From the NCBI GenBank assembly GCA_030018495.1, contig JASEFS010000027.1:1-48613 (forward strand): DNA of 48,613 bases, given 5' to 3'. Positions within the stretch are counted from its first letter, which is position 1. Each line of letters begins with the position of its first letter. The DNA comes from Deltaproteobacteria bacterium. Lineage in GTDB: Bacteria > Desulfobacterota > Desulfobaccia > Desulfobaccales > 0-14-0-80-60-11. Shown piece after piece: positions 23,663-31,840 of the stretch. The notes beneath the pieces were generated by a model. The model was not told the origin of the DNA, made no database searches, and saw nothing but the letters and a program-made list of their open reading frames with translations. The translations under genes and the position numbers were made by a program.

Positions 23663-25489
23663 CTAAGTTCTGACGCAGTATCTCATCACGAATTCCATCT
23701 GCGGAAAAAGCCGGGGCAGCCGCATAAGGTTGAAAACCATCACCCCCACTGCCAGACGGTCAAGCCAGGAAGACATGGGCCAACCGAAGTGCACCACTAT
23801 TTCGCGGTCCGGGAATTCGTACTCCACCACTTTCAGAAGACTGACGATGCGGTGATAGAGACTGATTTTGGTGAGCGGGAAGCAAAAGTGATGTTCCCCC
23901 ATTTTCGTAGGGGTCCCCAAACGCGGTGAGTAAAAGGTGATATAGGCCGCATTTCGCTCCGGAAATTCCAGGCCTGCTTCCGGAGTCCGGCGAAACAGCA
24001 GGTGCAGCTTTTTGGCCGGTGATTGGGCTAAATAGAGGATCATGCTCATTTCAGAGTCGGCTTTGGCGATTTCTCTGAGTTCCGGGGCGCGCTTTTGGAC
24101 CAGAAAGCCCCCGGCCAGAACCACCAGGGTGACCGTAGCCCACATCAACGTGGCATAGTGCTTCTCCAAAGCCAGGAAGACGAAGCAGCTTACCAGAATC
24201 ACCCACAGGGCCAGCGTGCCCAGGCGGCTGGTGGAGTAGTCGAGTTCCTTGGTGCCCATGAAGTAGCGGTACAGGATGAGGGAACCCATATTGATGCAGA
24301 AGGTGGCCAGAATGCCCATGGCGTACATATCAGCCAATAGCGATTGGCTGCCTTTGGTGAGGAAGATGATTACGGAGAAAAACGTGGCGCTGATCAGGTG
24401 GATGCGGTAAAGGGACTGCCTCCGGTTGGTGACGATGAGCCATTGAAAGCCGTAGCGGTGGGCCACCCGCTCCATCAGTTCGCTGGACGCGACAAACGCG
24501 GTGTTCACCGCCATCATTAGAGTAATGCTGGCCAGCGCCGCCACCGCGACGCCGAAGGGGGCGCCGTTGAGCAGGGCAGCATAATATGTGATGAGATCGC
24601 CTTCGTGCTGTTTGAAATCAATAGGTGCGGATAAAGCCAGCACTGACACCAGCGGCGTCACCACGCCTACGGTGAGGGCCAAAAAGAGGTAGGCCTTGCG
24701 AATCTCCCGCCAACTGCGGACCAGGCCCGCGGTTTGCAGCACTGATTCCACCCCGGAGTAAGCCAGGATGCAGAAAGCGATCTTGGAAATGAAGCGGCCG
24801 TAACTGGAGATCCAGGAGTCGGTTTGCAGGTGGGTCAACGATTCACCTGCGGCTTGGTGGATTCGCCCCAAGGAGGCCTGGTCCAAGGCCAGCAGGCCCG
24901 AGACAATGAGGTTGAGGATAATGACCGCGGCCAGGATGAAAATACTGAACGTAAAGCGGGCGTTGTCCCGGATGCCCAGGATGTTCAAACCCGCCACCGC
25001 CCAGATGATGCCCAGCACCCCGGCCATCTTCATCGGGTCGGAAATGGCGAAGAAAGACGTGGCATTCGCCACCGCGCTGACAGATGAGATGCAGGCGGTG
25101 AGGATATAATCCACCATAATGGAGGCCACGGCCACAAATGAAACCATGGGCCCCAGCACCAGGTAGGAGAAAGAATAAACCCCGCCGCCGATCAGGCCGT
25201 TGTGCTCCAGGATTTCGGCGATTTCCGTCAGCCTGGTGCTGAAAAAACGGATCAGCAGGCTGGTGAGGACGATATAGACAATAGCGCTGGCGCCGATAAA
25301 CCGATAGGCTTCCGCGGGCACATAAAAGATGGAAGTGAACTCATCCATCAAGGTGATGATGCCAACAGCAAAAAAGGTGAGCCACACCCGCCCCTGGTGG
25401 AAGTGAGTGAGCAGCCCCTTTTGCCGCAGCAAAACGACAAACACAATTATCAGCCCTGCATTGAGGGCCAGCAAAACCGTGGTTTTCAT
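23663..25489 (-). CDS. kimA: KimA-like potassium importer (APC superfamily)
   Basis: 608 residues with about 12 membrane helices (residues about 5-470) and a C-terminal soluble domain (about 475-608). It belongs to the amino acid-polyamine-organocation superfamily, but length and details match KimA (formerly YdaO), the high-affinity K+/H+ symporter of Bacillus subtilis. Residues aligned with the known K+ site appear conserved by spacing: Asp49-x6-Tyr56 in helix 1 (compare Asp36/Tyr43) and Asp127-x3-Thr131 in helix 3 (compare Asp117/Thr121). A c-di-AMP riboswitch of the class that controls kimA lies upstream on the same strand, which strongly supports the call. The start has GGAGGGG 8 nt upstream. 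An amino-acid permease is the alternative. Confidence 0.82.
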   Translation of the reverse strand: MKTTVLLALNAGLIIVFVVLLRQKGLLTHFHQGRVWLTFFAVGIITLMDEFTSIFYVPAEAYRFIGASAIVYIVLTSLLIRFFSTRLTEIAEILEHNGLIGGGVYSFSYLVLGPMVSFVAVASIMVDYILTACISSVSAVANATSFFAISDPMKMAGVLGIIWAVAGLNILGIRDNARFTFSIFILAAVIILNLIVSGLLALDQASLGRIHQAAGESLTHLQTDSWISSYGRFISKIAFCILAYSGVESVLQTAGLVRSWREIRKAYLFLALTVGVVTPLVSVLALSAPIDFKQHEGDLITYYAALLNGAPFGVAVAALASITLMMAVNTAFVASSELMERVAHRYGFQWLIVTNRRQSLYRIHLISATFFSVIIFLTKGSQSLLADMYAMGILATFCINMGSLILYRYFMGTKELDYSTSRLGTLALWVILVSCFVFLALEKHYATLMWATVTLVVLAGGFLVQKRAPELREIAKADSEMSMILYLAQSPAKKLHLLFRRTPEAGLEFPERNAAYITFYSPRLGTPTKMGEHHFCFPLTKISLYHRIVSLLKVVEYEFPDREIVVHFGWPMSSWLDRLAVGVMVFNLMRLPRLFPQMEFVMRYCVRT

Positions 25490-25804
25490 CGGTCAGACCC
25501 CTCCGGCGCGCCGCCTGGCAAAGCCGCGCCAAAGCCGAGCGCGCCTGATTAAAACGCACCTATCAATGGGAATAACCTTAAAATACGCGGCTTTCAGCCC
25601 TGGCTCAGGGTCCGTGAATTTGGAGGAGTCTCAGACGGAGAACCGACCTCTCCGTAGAGGTGTTATACGGCTGGGAGCGGGTTCTGATCCTGAAAATCGG
25701 CGATAAGGGGCGAATATCGCCCGAAAGAGGAATGATATCCATCATAAACCTCCGAATCGGATTTCCGGGAGAGTGACGCTCCCGGACCCGGTCCGGAAGG
25801 TTTC
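25490..25804 (-). other. Long kimA leader between riboswitch aptamer and start codon
   Basis: About 315 nt of transcribed leader on the minus strand. It contains two strong hairpins next to the aptamer (CCGGGAG/CTCCCGG at 25765-25785, and GGACC/GGTCC just before it), a small ORF with a good ribosome binding site (25605-25745), competing hairpins near 25643-25668 (CCTCT-ACGG-AGAGG against ACGGAGA/TCTCCGT) and a GC-rich inverted repeat near 25503-25545. No U-run terminator was found, so the control mechanism is not obvious. Confidence 0.5.
25605..25745 (-). CDS. Possible leader peptide (46 aa) upstream of kimA
   Basis: A 46-codon ORF starting with two Met codons, with GGAGG 3 nt upstream of the first. 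It begins MMDIIPLSGDIRPLSPIF and continues as an Arg-, Ser- and Thr-rich sequence ending LLQIHGP. No family is recognised. It lies within the leader between the c-di-AMP aptamer and kimA. The sequence AAACCTTCC just after the aptamer is complementary, with one bulge, to its ribosome binding site GGAGGTTT, so its translation could be structure-controlled. It could equally be a chance ORF. Confidence 0.35.
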   Translation of the reverse strand: MMDIIPLSGDIRPLSPIFRIRTRSQPYNTSTERSVLRLRLLQIHGP

Positions 25805-25930
25805 TCCCCATCGACGCCTACGAGGTTAGCTGGCGGGCTCGGACCGATGAGGTTGTCCTACGCTTGGAAGCGATGCGCCCCAAAAACTCGGGTCCCCCGT
25901 TCCCGCATCTCAATGCGGGATTCGGCGTAT
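25805..25930 (-). promoter_or_regulatory. Cyclic di-AMP riboswitch (ydaO-yuaA class)
   Basis: Read on the minus strand the region follows the ydaO-yuaA consensus closely. The P1 arm ACGCC-GAATCC opens it; a CCCGCAT-TGAG-ATGCGGG hairpin follows; then GAACGGGGGACCCGA, TTTTTGGGG, GTAGGACAACC and the diagnostic segment GAGCCCGCCAGCTAACCTCG; TAGGCGTC closes P1. This class binds c-di-AMP and normally switches genes off when the messenger is high; osmolyte and potassium transporters such as kimA are its typical targets, as here. A -10 box TATAAT (25937-25942), preceded by TG, puts the transcript start right at the aptamer. Identification is from recall of the consensus, without a covariance search. 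Confidence 0.88.
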
Positions 25931-25936
25931 GGTCTG

Positions 25937-25964
25937 ATTATATCACGACAGGGGAATGCACAAT
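25937..25964 (-). promoter_or_regulatory. Promoter of the riboswitch-kimA transcript
   Basis: Minus-strand extended -10 element TGATATAAT, with the hexamer TATAAT at 25937-25942. A weak -35 (TATTGT at 17 bp spacing) lies upstream. Transcription would begin near 25930, at the first base of the riboswitch. Confidence 0.6.
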
Positions 25965-25999
25965 ATTTTTTAAAAAAATTGATTTGACCGACAGCAGGT

Positions 26000-26770
26000 C
26001 TATGGTTCGGCATCGGCTGCCCCGGCGCTCTCAGGCGCATCTAGAGAAGGCGGCCCGCAGGTCGGGCAGGCATTGGGATGAGTCTTGCGAGCCTCCGCGA
26101 CCGAGGTGAAAGTCAGCAAACGTTCAGGGCGTATAAGCTTGACCCACTTACAGCCGGGGAAATGGTATTTATCGGAGGTCTTGGATCCTACATACCGGAC
26201 GGCGGGTTTCGCCTCAATGGGCTGGGCAGCGCCCTCAGATTGAACCGCGCCCTCGGGAACGGCGGCACCGGAATCCGCCGGAGTCAAAGCAGCAGCTCCC
26301 GGATTATGGTCGGCCCCGCCGGCCTTATCCGACTCCTCAGGCTTGACCTGTTCCCTGAAGTTGACGCTGATAACCGGAATCGCTTCGGCGTCAGGGGCCG
26401 GCATGGCCTTGGAGGCGCTGCTCTGAGCAGGGGCTTTCGGAAGATCTGCGTCATTTTCTCCTTCAGGCGACCTGGTCGCCTCTGTTCCAGCAAAAGGGAG
26501 GGGGGAGCGCAAAAATGACGACCAGCCTTTCAGCTCCGCGGCCCCGGCTGCCCTGTCGCTCATATGGATACTGTGGTGCAGATACCCTGACAGCGCTGTC
26601 GCCGCCAGCAAAAACAGAGAGAGAAGGGTTACCGCGGCTTTTAGGCGGCGGTTTTGTTTTTCCAGGGCAATCAGCCTAAGTTGTTGGAATATCGCCTGTT
26701 TTTCCTGGGCTTTAAGGGATGTAAACAGAGAATCGCTCTCGTCCTCCTTTAACCTTCTGGCAGGCACCAT
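26000..26770 (-). CDS. Membrane-anchored protein with Ada-type zinc-binding domain
   Basis: 256 residues from ATG 26770 with an ideal ribosome binding site (GGAGGAATAAA). Residues about 1-40 are charged and probably coiled; residues about 47-68 form one membrane helix (AVTLLSLFLLAATALSGYL). Residues about 70-190 are a Pro/Ala/Glu-rich linker. The C-terminal 60 residues (YVGSKTSDKYHFPGCKWVKL...AEARKTHPNACPTC) match the small Ada metal-binding module, with Cys at the FPGC and CPTC positions expected to bind zinc. Similar modules occur fused to secreted nucleases or to membrane anchors. The orientation would put the zinc domain outside the cytoplasm. Function unknown. Transcribed away from dppF. 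Confidence 0.7.
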   Translation of the reverse strand: MVPARRLKEDESDSLFTSLKAQEKQAIFQQLRLIALEKQNRRLKAAVTLLSLFLLAATALSGYLHHSIHMSDRAAGAAELKGWSSFLRSPLPFAGTEATRSPEGENDADLPKAPAQSSASKAMPAPDAEAIPVISVNFREQVKPEESDKAGGADHNPGAAALTPADSGAAVPEGAVQSEGAAQPIEAKPAVRYVGSKTSDKYHFPGCKWVKLIRPERLLTFTSVAEARKTHPNACPTCGPPSLDAPESAGAADAEP

Positions 26771-27040
26771 TTTATTCCTCCAGCTAAATCGGCAAATGCT
26801 TTTTGAAAAGAATTCCTTGCCGACACCCTCAAAAGAGAGGACTCTTCGAGGCTTTGCCGGATTTATTGAGTTATCCCCCGGATATGACAATTCCAAAAAT
26901 TGTGCCAAAGCTCATAAGAGTCGCCTCTGCATGCTTTTCCATTTTGTCTGCCGGTAATGGAAAAACTGCCCATGGGCCTGGGCCTGCAGCTTCTTGCACT
27001 CGCAATATTCCCGCGATTTTGCCATCTGGTATAATAAGGC

Positions 27041-28003
27041 ATGTCTGAACCTCTCCTGGAAGCGCGCCACCTGAAGCGCCATTTCCATTTGACCGGGGCT
27101 TGGGGCAAGGGACCTCTTTTGAAGGCCGTGGACGGAGTGAACTTTACCCTGTATGAAGGGGAGACTCTCGGGCTGGTGGGGGAATCGGGCTGCGGCAAAT
27201 CCACCCTGGCCCGGGTGATCCTGGCCCTGCTGCCTCCCAGTCAAGGGGAAGTTTGGTTCGCCGGAGAGAATATTTTCCGGCTGTCCTCCCAGCGTCTCAA
27301 AAAACTCCGCCGCAAAATGCAAATCATCTTTCAGGACCCGTATTCGTCCCTCAACCCCCGCATGACCGTGGGCCGCATTTTAGAGGAGCCATACCTCATC
27401 CACGGCATGGGGAGCAGGAGCGAACGGCGCAATTGGACGGAAGAACTCCTCACCGAAGTGGGCCTCAGCGCCGAGCACCTGGACCGCTATCCCCACGAGT
27501 TCTCAGGCGGCCAGCGCCAGAGGATCGGCATCGCCCGGGCTCTGGCTTTGCGGCCCCGCCTCATTGTGGCCGACGAGCCGGTGAGCGCTCTGGATGTGTC
27601 CATCCAGGCCCAGATTTTAAATCTTCTGTCCCAACTCCAGAGCAAGCATCACCTAACTTATCTCTTCATCTCCCATGATCTAAGCGTCATCTCCCAGGTC
27701 TGTACCCGGGTGGCGGTGATGTACCTGGGGAAAATCGTCAACCTGGCGCCCCGGAAAGTCTTTGATACAGGCCGCCTGCACCCCTATACCGAGGCCCTGC
27801 TCAAGGCCGTGCCCCTGCCGGACCCGGAGCGACCCTTCACTCCGCCGGCCCTCAAGGGCGACCCCCCCTCCCCTGTCCATGTTCCTGAGGGCTGCCCCTT
27901 CCACCCCCGCTGCCCTGAGGCTCAATTGCCCCTTTGCCGGGATGCCGTGCCGGAATTTCGGGAAACCGCGCCGGACCACTGGGTGTCCTGCCATTTCCGC
28001 TAA
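27041..28003 (+). CDS. dppF: Oligopeptide/dipeptide ABC transporter ATPase (DppF/OppF)
   Basis: 320 residues, the second nucleotide-binding subunit of a DppDF/OppDF pair. Motifs: Walker A GESGCGKST, Q-loop IFQDPYSSLNPRMT, signature FSGGQRQRIGIARAL, Walker B LIVADEPVSALDV, H-loop ISHDLSV, and the C-terminal Cys-containing oligopeptide extension (GCPFHPRCPEAQLPLC). A perfect TATAAT with an upstream TG (extended -10, 27029-27034) lies only 6 bp before the ATG, so the mRNA may have almost no leader. DppD lies 3.5 kb upstream on the same strand but is separated by two opposite-strand genes, an unusual split. No permease genes are in view. Confidence 0.92.
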   Translation: MSEPLLEARHLKRHFHLTGAWGKGPLLKAVDGVNFTLYEGETLGLVGESGCGKSTLARVILALLPPSQGEVWFAGENIFRLSSQRLKKLRRKMQIIFQDPYSSLNPRMTVGRILEEPYLIHGMGSRSERRNWTEELLTEVGLSAEHLDRYPHEFSGGQRQRIGIARALALRPRLIVADEPVSALDVSIQAQILNLLSQLQSKHHLTYLFISHDLSVISQVCTRVAVMYLGKIVNLAPRKVFDTGRLHPYTEALLKAVPLPDPERPFTPPALKGDPPSPVHVPEGCPFHPRCPEAQLPLCRDAVPEFRETAPDHWVSCHFR

Positions 28004-28050
28004 GCGCAGGAACTTCCTTTTTCCGCAAAAATCTATACAGTTGTTAGAGT

Positions 28051-28290
28051 ATGAAAGCTTACGCGGCGGATATCCTGACGCTGGTGCTGGGCCTGCTGGT
28101 CATGGCGCTGTTGCTGCTGCTGGGGGCCTTAAGCGAAAGCTGGATTGCCCTTCCATGCTTCCTGGCGGTGGCGGTGGTATACCACACCTGGTTCCGGCAT
28201 CTCGTTCTGTTTGTGCAGCGCCTCTCAGATATCGACCTGGAAGTGGAAGACAAAGACGATGATGACGAGGACATTTTTCCGACGGCTTGA
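28051..28290 (+). CDS. Small two-helix membrane protein with acidic tail
   Basis: 79 residues. Two hydrophobic helices (about 6-28, LTLVLGLLVMALLLLLGAL, and about 30-45) are followed by an amphipathic stretch and a strongly acidic tail (EVEDKDDDDEDIFPTA). No family is recognised. It follows dppF after 47 bp and overlaps the methyltransferase gene by 29 bp, so the three form one transcription unit. The reading frame beats the overlapping alternative frame because it gives a clean membrane topology and its codon pattern fits the neighbours. The function cannot be stated. Confidence 0.65.
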   Translation: MKAYAADILTLVLGLLVMALLLLLGALSESWIALPCFLAVAVVYHTWFRHLVLFVQRLSDIDLEVEDKDDDDEDIFPTA

Positions 28291-28945
28291 GCTGGAACCC
28301 CCTGCCTGGTTTTATGTGCTCATGGCCAGGGGCCCGCTCTTCCGGCGCGTCTATCGCCGCTTTGTGGCCGATCTGGCCGCCGGTGTTCCTCAGGAAGCCC
28401 ATCTCCTGGACGTGGGGACCGGCCCGGGTTATCTCCTGGCGTACCTGGCCCGGCAGCGTCCGGACCTCAGACTTTTCGGCCTCGACCTGTCCCACCGCAT
28501 GGTGGCCGGCGGGCGCCGTCGCCTGGCGCAGTTGGCGCCGGAAGCCAGGATCAACGGCCTGGTGGGAAATTCTCAGGCGCTGCCGGTGCGGAGCGAAAGC
28601 TTTGAGCAGGTCACGTCCACCTTCAGCTTCCATATCTGGCAGGAGCCGGCCCAAGCCGTAACAGAGATGGTAAGGATTTTAAAGCCGGGTGGGCGGGCCT
28701 GGATTTATGAAATGAACCGGGACGCTGACCGCAGCCACATCCGGGAGTTCGCCCGGGAGGAGCATTTTCCCTTCCCTTTCGTATATCTCGGCTTCCACTC
28801 CCTGGCCTGGAACCATGCCCTGAGGTCCGAAGAATTTACTGCCGTCTTTCAACAGGCGGGCATCTCTTCCTGGAACCTGGCCCGAGTTCACCATATTTTT
28901 TGGCGGCTGGAAATCAGAAGGAAAGTTGACTTGTCAAGAGAGTGA
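28262..28945 (+). CDS. Class I AdoMet-dependent methyltransferase
   Basis: 227 residues from ATG 28262 (28259 is an adjacent in-frame ATG). Methyltransferase motifs: motif I LLDVGTGPGYLLAYLA, motif II FGLDLSHRMV with the ribose-binding Asp, motif III VGNSQALPVRSESFEQVTS and the post-motif RILKPGGRAWIYEMN. It resembles the UbiE/Methyltransf_11 group; the substrate is unknown. The C-terminal third (LGFHSLAWNHALRSEEF) probably forms the substrate cap. Its start lies inside the small membrane protein gene, so translation is probably coupled. A membrane-associated small molecule or lipid substrate would fit the neighbour, but this is only context. Confidence 0.8.
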   Translation: MTRTFFRRLELEPPAWFYVLMARGPLFRRVYRRFVADLAAGVPQEAHLLDVGTGPGYLLAYLARQRPDLRLFGLDLSHRMVAGGRRRLAQLAPEARINGLVGNSQALPVRSESFEQVTSTFSFHIWQEPAQAVTEMVRILKPGGRAWIYEMNRDADRSHIREFAREEHFPFPFVYLGFHSLAWNHALRSEEFTAVFQQAGISSWNLARVHHIFWRLEIRRKVDLSRE

Positions 28946-29211
28946 GCTTCTCAGGTCGGCACCATGGCCAATGCATTCATAAACTAAAGTCTTCTGCCGA
29001 ATGGATAAGTTGCCGGCGTCGGTTGCACGGTTCCGGAAATTACCCGGAATGATTTATTTTGGGTTGAGCCAAAGAGCGCCGGGCCTCAACCGATTTGCCA
29101 CGCAAAGAAAGTCTTTGAAAAAAAAGGGGGGTGAAGGAAGGTTGGAAGTGGAAGTGAAGCTCGCGGCCTTTTATCCCTCAGGCATCCATTAAAACTTTTT
29201 TGCTCTTTTCT

Positions 29212-30582
29212 TTAAAACCCCGCGGCTTTTTTCAGCGTGTCCGGATGCACATCTTTCTCAGGCTGAACCTGCCGGTCCGCGGCCTGGCCTGTCATTACCT
29301 TGAAAATCTCGGTGTTATCCAGATACGGCCCGCGTTTGGGGTCAATTTCATCGGCATAGGCGGCGAACAGGTTCGCACCCGCGCCTTTGGCGAACAGAGG
29401 AACCAAGGTGTTGGTATGTTCCGTGGAATAGAAGGCCGCGCCCGGCAGATTTCCGGGGCCTTTATCCTCCAAGGGTTTAAAGATTCCAGGCGGGCCGGAG
29501 CCCGGGCCCCAAAGGCATCCGGTCTCGTGGTCACTGGTGACGATAACCAGGGTTCGGTCCCACCCTCCGTGGGATTCGACCCATTCCACCACCGCGGCCG
29601 CGGCCTCGTTGAACTCCAGTTGCTCTTCGATCATGCGCCCCAACTGGTTCTCATGGCCGGCCCAATCAATGGCGCCGCCTTCCACCATGAGGAAAAAACC
29701 TTTCTCTTCTTGGCTCAAAACTTTCAGGGCACCCTTGGTCATCGTTGCCAGAGTGGGAACAGCATCGTTGAGGGGTTCCACATACGGCGGTGCCGCGGGG
29801 TCGATGCCCCGCTTTTGTTGGAGGGTTTTGCCCACCTGGGCCACGCCTAGGATTTTGTTCCCGAGGGGCGCGCCGTTTTTTGCCAGGTCTTCGAATTCCT
29901 GCCTGGTTTGGATCAGCTTCCAGCCTAGGGCGCCGTTCTTGAGCGCCTCCCAGGTTGAGGCTCCGCCGACATATTTATATTGCCGCGGCATCAGGGAGTT
30001 TTCCCTGGTGCCATTATGGTCGAATTCCGGGTGCCCGGCGCCCATGATCACATCCAGGTGGCCCGTCAGCATCTCACGCGCAATAGCTTCGTAATTGCCC
30101 CGGTCATCGTTATGAGCCACCATGGCCGCGGGCGTGGCGTGGCTGAACGGCACGCTGGTGACCACACCCGTAGCTTTGCCCTGGGCCGCGGCAATATCCC
30201 CGATGGTTTGAAGACGTTCTTTGGCGTTGTTCTTGCCGATGGTGCCGTTTGAAGTCTTCACCCCGGTGGCCATGCCGGTAGCCGCACCCGCGGAATCCAC
30301 TGCCCCGGATTTCACATAGCGGAAATTTGCCCAGGCTGCCTGGGGGTCGTAGCCGCCCCCATGCGGGTAGGTGCTAACACCATAACGCACGGGAAAATCC
30401 TCATAAACGGGCGACTTCCCCTTATAGTAGGCGGCGGCGCGCACGGTGTTATACCCCATCCCGTCCCCGATCATCAGGATGACATTGTGGGGCATCTGAG
30501 CCAAAGCCAGGCTGACCCAGAGGCTCAAGCAGGCCAGAAAACAGAAGGCCCCGAAGTTAAATTTATGCCGGTTAATTTTCAT
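29212..30582 (-). CDS. phoA: Alkaline phosphatase (PhoA family)
   Basis: 456 residues from ATG 30582. A signal peptide (NFGAFCFLACLSLWVSLALA) is followed at once by the first metal-binding motif VILMIGDGMG. The nucleophile Ser is in GAVDSAGAATGMATG, and further zinc/magnesium ligands lie in GGAIDWAGHENQ and VTSDHETG, all hallmarks of the alkaline phosphatase superfamily. The enzyme would hydrolyse phosphomonoesters in the periplasm and supply phosphate. Length is within the usual 430-480. No Pho box was recognised upstream. An in-frame extension to 30675 would bury the signal peptide and has no better ribosome binding site. It is a single gene downstream of the DegT gene on the same strand. 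Confidence 0.93.
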   Translation of the reverse strand: MKINRHKFNFGAFCFLACLSLWVSLALAQMPHNVILMIGDGMGYNTVRAAAYYKGKSPVYEDFPVRYGVSTYPHGGGYDPQAAWANFRYVKSGAVDSAGAATGMATGVKTSNGTIGKNNAKERLQTIGDIAAAQGKATGVVTSVPFSHATPAAMVAHNDDRGNYEAIAREMLTGHLDVIMGAGHPEFDHNGTRENSLMPRQYKYVGGASTWEALKNGALGWKLIQTRQEFEDLAKNGAPLGNKILGVAQVGKTLQQKRGIDPAAPPYVEPLNDAVPTLATMTKGALKVLSQEEKGFFLMVEGGAIDWAGHENQLGRMIEEQLEFNEAAAAVVEWVESHGGWDRTLVIVTSDHETGCLWGPGSGPPGIFKPLEDKGPGNLPGAAFYSTEHTNTLVPLFAKGAGANLFAAYADEIDPKRGPYLDNTEIFKVMTGQAADRQVQPEKDVHPDTLKKAAGF

Positions 30583-30697
30583 GCGGGTTTCTCGAAGCCT
30601 GCTTAAAATATAAAGGCAAGGAAGGATAGAGCGCGGCCTTGTCCATAGTTTAACCATTTCGACCGCAGTTTGCACCGGTTGATTTCACCTGGGGGTA

Positions 30698-31840
30698 TCA
30701 GAAATCTGAATTCAGCAAGGTATGAATAATGAAGTCCTGATCCTCCCCAGCCAGGTAAGGGTGCATGGGCAGGCTGAAAATCCGCGCCGCGGCTGCTTCG
30801 CTCCTGGGGAAATCTCCGGCTTGGTAACCCAGGTGGGCAAAGGCCGGCTGCAGGTGCAAAGGCTTGGGATAATAAATCGCGGTAGGGATGCCGGCCTCCT
30901 TGAGCCTGGCCTGAAGCTCGTCCCGCCGGTCGCTGAGCACCGAGTATTGGGCCCAAACCGAGGTGCGGTCAGGAAAAACCACGGGCACTTCCACCACATC
31001 CTTTAAGGCCTCGCTATAGCGCCGTGCCACCCGCTCCCGGGCAACCAGCTCCTGGTCGAAAATACCCAGCTTTTCCAACAGCACTGCGGCCTGGATACTG
31101 TCAAAGCGCCCGTTGATGCCGATCCTGACGTGGTCGTAGCGGTGCGCTCCCTGGCCGTGCACCCGAATGCTGCGCAGCACCTCGGCCAGGTTGTCGTCGT
31201 CGGTGAAAATCGCCCCGCCGTCGCCATAGCAGCCCAGGGGTTTGGCGGGAAAAAAGGAGGTGGCCGCAACCTCGGCCAAGGAACCGGCTCGCCGGCCCTT
31301 GTAGGTGGCGCCGAATGATTGGGCCGCGTCTTCCAACACCAGGAGGCCATGCCGACCGGCGATGGCGTTGATCTCGTCATAATCCGCGGGCTGGCCGAAC
31401 AGATCCACCGGGATAACGCCTTTTGGCTTCAGCGGCGCGGTGCGGGGGTTTTTCTCCCAAGCATTTAAGGCTTCCTGCAAAAGTGCCGGCTCGAGGTTAA
31501 AAGTGCGGGGATTGATATCAACAAACACCGGGGTCGCGCCCACCAATTCAATGACCTCTGCGGTGGCGATAAAGGTGAAAGGGGTGGTGAGAACCGCATC
31601 CCCCGGACCCACGCCTTTGGCCAGGAGCACCATGAGCAGGGCGTCCGTGCCGGAGGCGCAGGTGATGGCGTGTTTGACCCCTGTATATGCGGCCAGTTGT
31701 GCTTCGGCCTCCGCCACCTCCGGGCCCATGATGTACTGCCCGTGGGCCAAAACCCGCTCAAGCCGCGTTATCAGCGAGGGGTAAATGAGCTTTTGCTGAG
31801 CCTTGAGATCAATAAAAGCGATGCTTTTCTTTTCTGTCAT
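30698..31840 (-). CDS. DegT/DnrJ/EryC1/StrS-family PLP aminotransferase
   Basis: 380-residue sugar aminotransferase of fold type I. Signatures: FIDLKAQQ at the N-terminus, GPEVAEAEAQLAAYTGVKHA, ACSGT-like CASGTDALLMVL, the PLP-binding Asp in VLEDAAQSFGA, and the Schiff-base lysine in SFFPAKPLGCYGDGGAI. Such enzymes transfer an amino group to keto-sugar nucleotides for surface polysaccharides; the closest pattern (YKGRRAGSLAEVAATSFFPAKPLG) is of the kind acting on UDP-linked keto-sugars. No other sugar-nucleotide genes are adjacent. A second, diverged copy with an insertion lies at 42223. It is transcribed divergently from the DUF523/DUF1722 gene. Confidence 0.92.
   Translation of the reverse strand: MTEKKSIAFIDLKAQQKLIYPSLITRLERVLAHGQYIMGPEVAEAEAQLAAYTGVKHAITCASGTDALLMVLLAKGVGPGDAVLTTPFTFIATAEVIELVGATPVFVDINPRTFNLEPALLQEALNAWEKNPRTAPLKPKGVIPVDLFGQPADYDEINAIAGRHGLLVLEDAAQSFGATYKGRRAGSLAEVAATSFFPAKPLGCYGDGGAIFTDDDNLAEVLRSIRVHGQGAHRYDHVRIGINGRFDSIQAAVLLEKLGIFDQELVARERVARRYSEALKDVVEVPVVFPDRTSVWAQYSVLSDRRDELQARLKEAGIPTAIYYPKPLHLQPAFAHLGYQAGDFPRSEAAAARIFSLPMHPYLAGEDQDFIIHTLLNSDF

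Noticed and set aside
29001-29192. 63-codon plus-strand frame after the methyltransferase
   Set aside because: No ribosome binding site, a Lys/Gly-rich run from a homopolymer stretch and no domain; part of the frame covers repeat-like CGCAAAG sequence.
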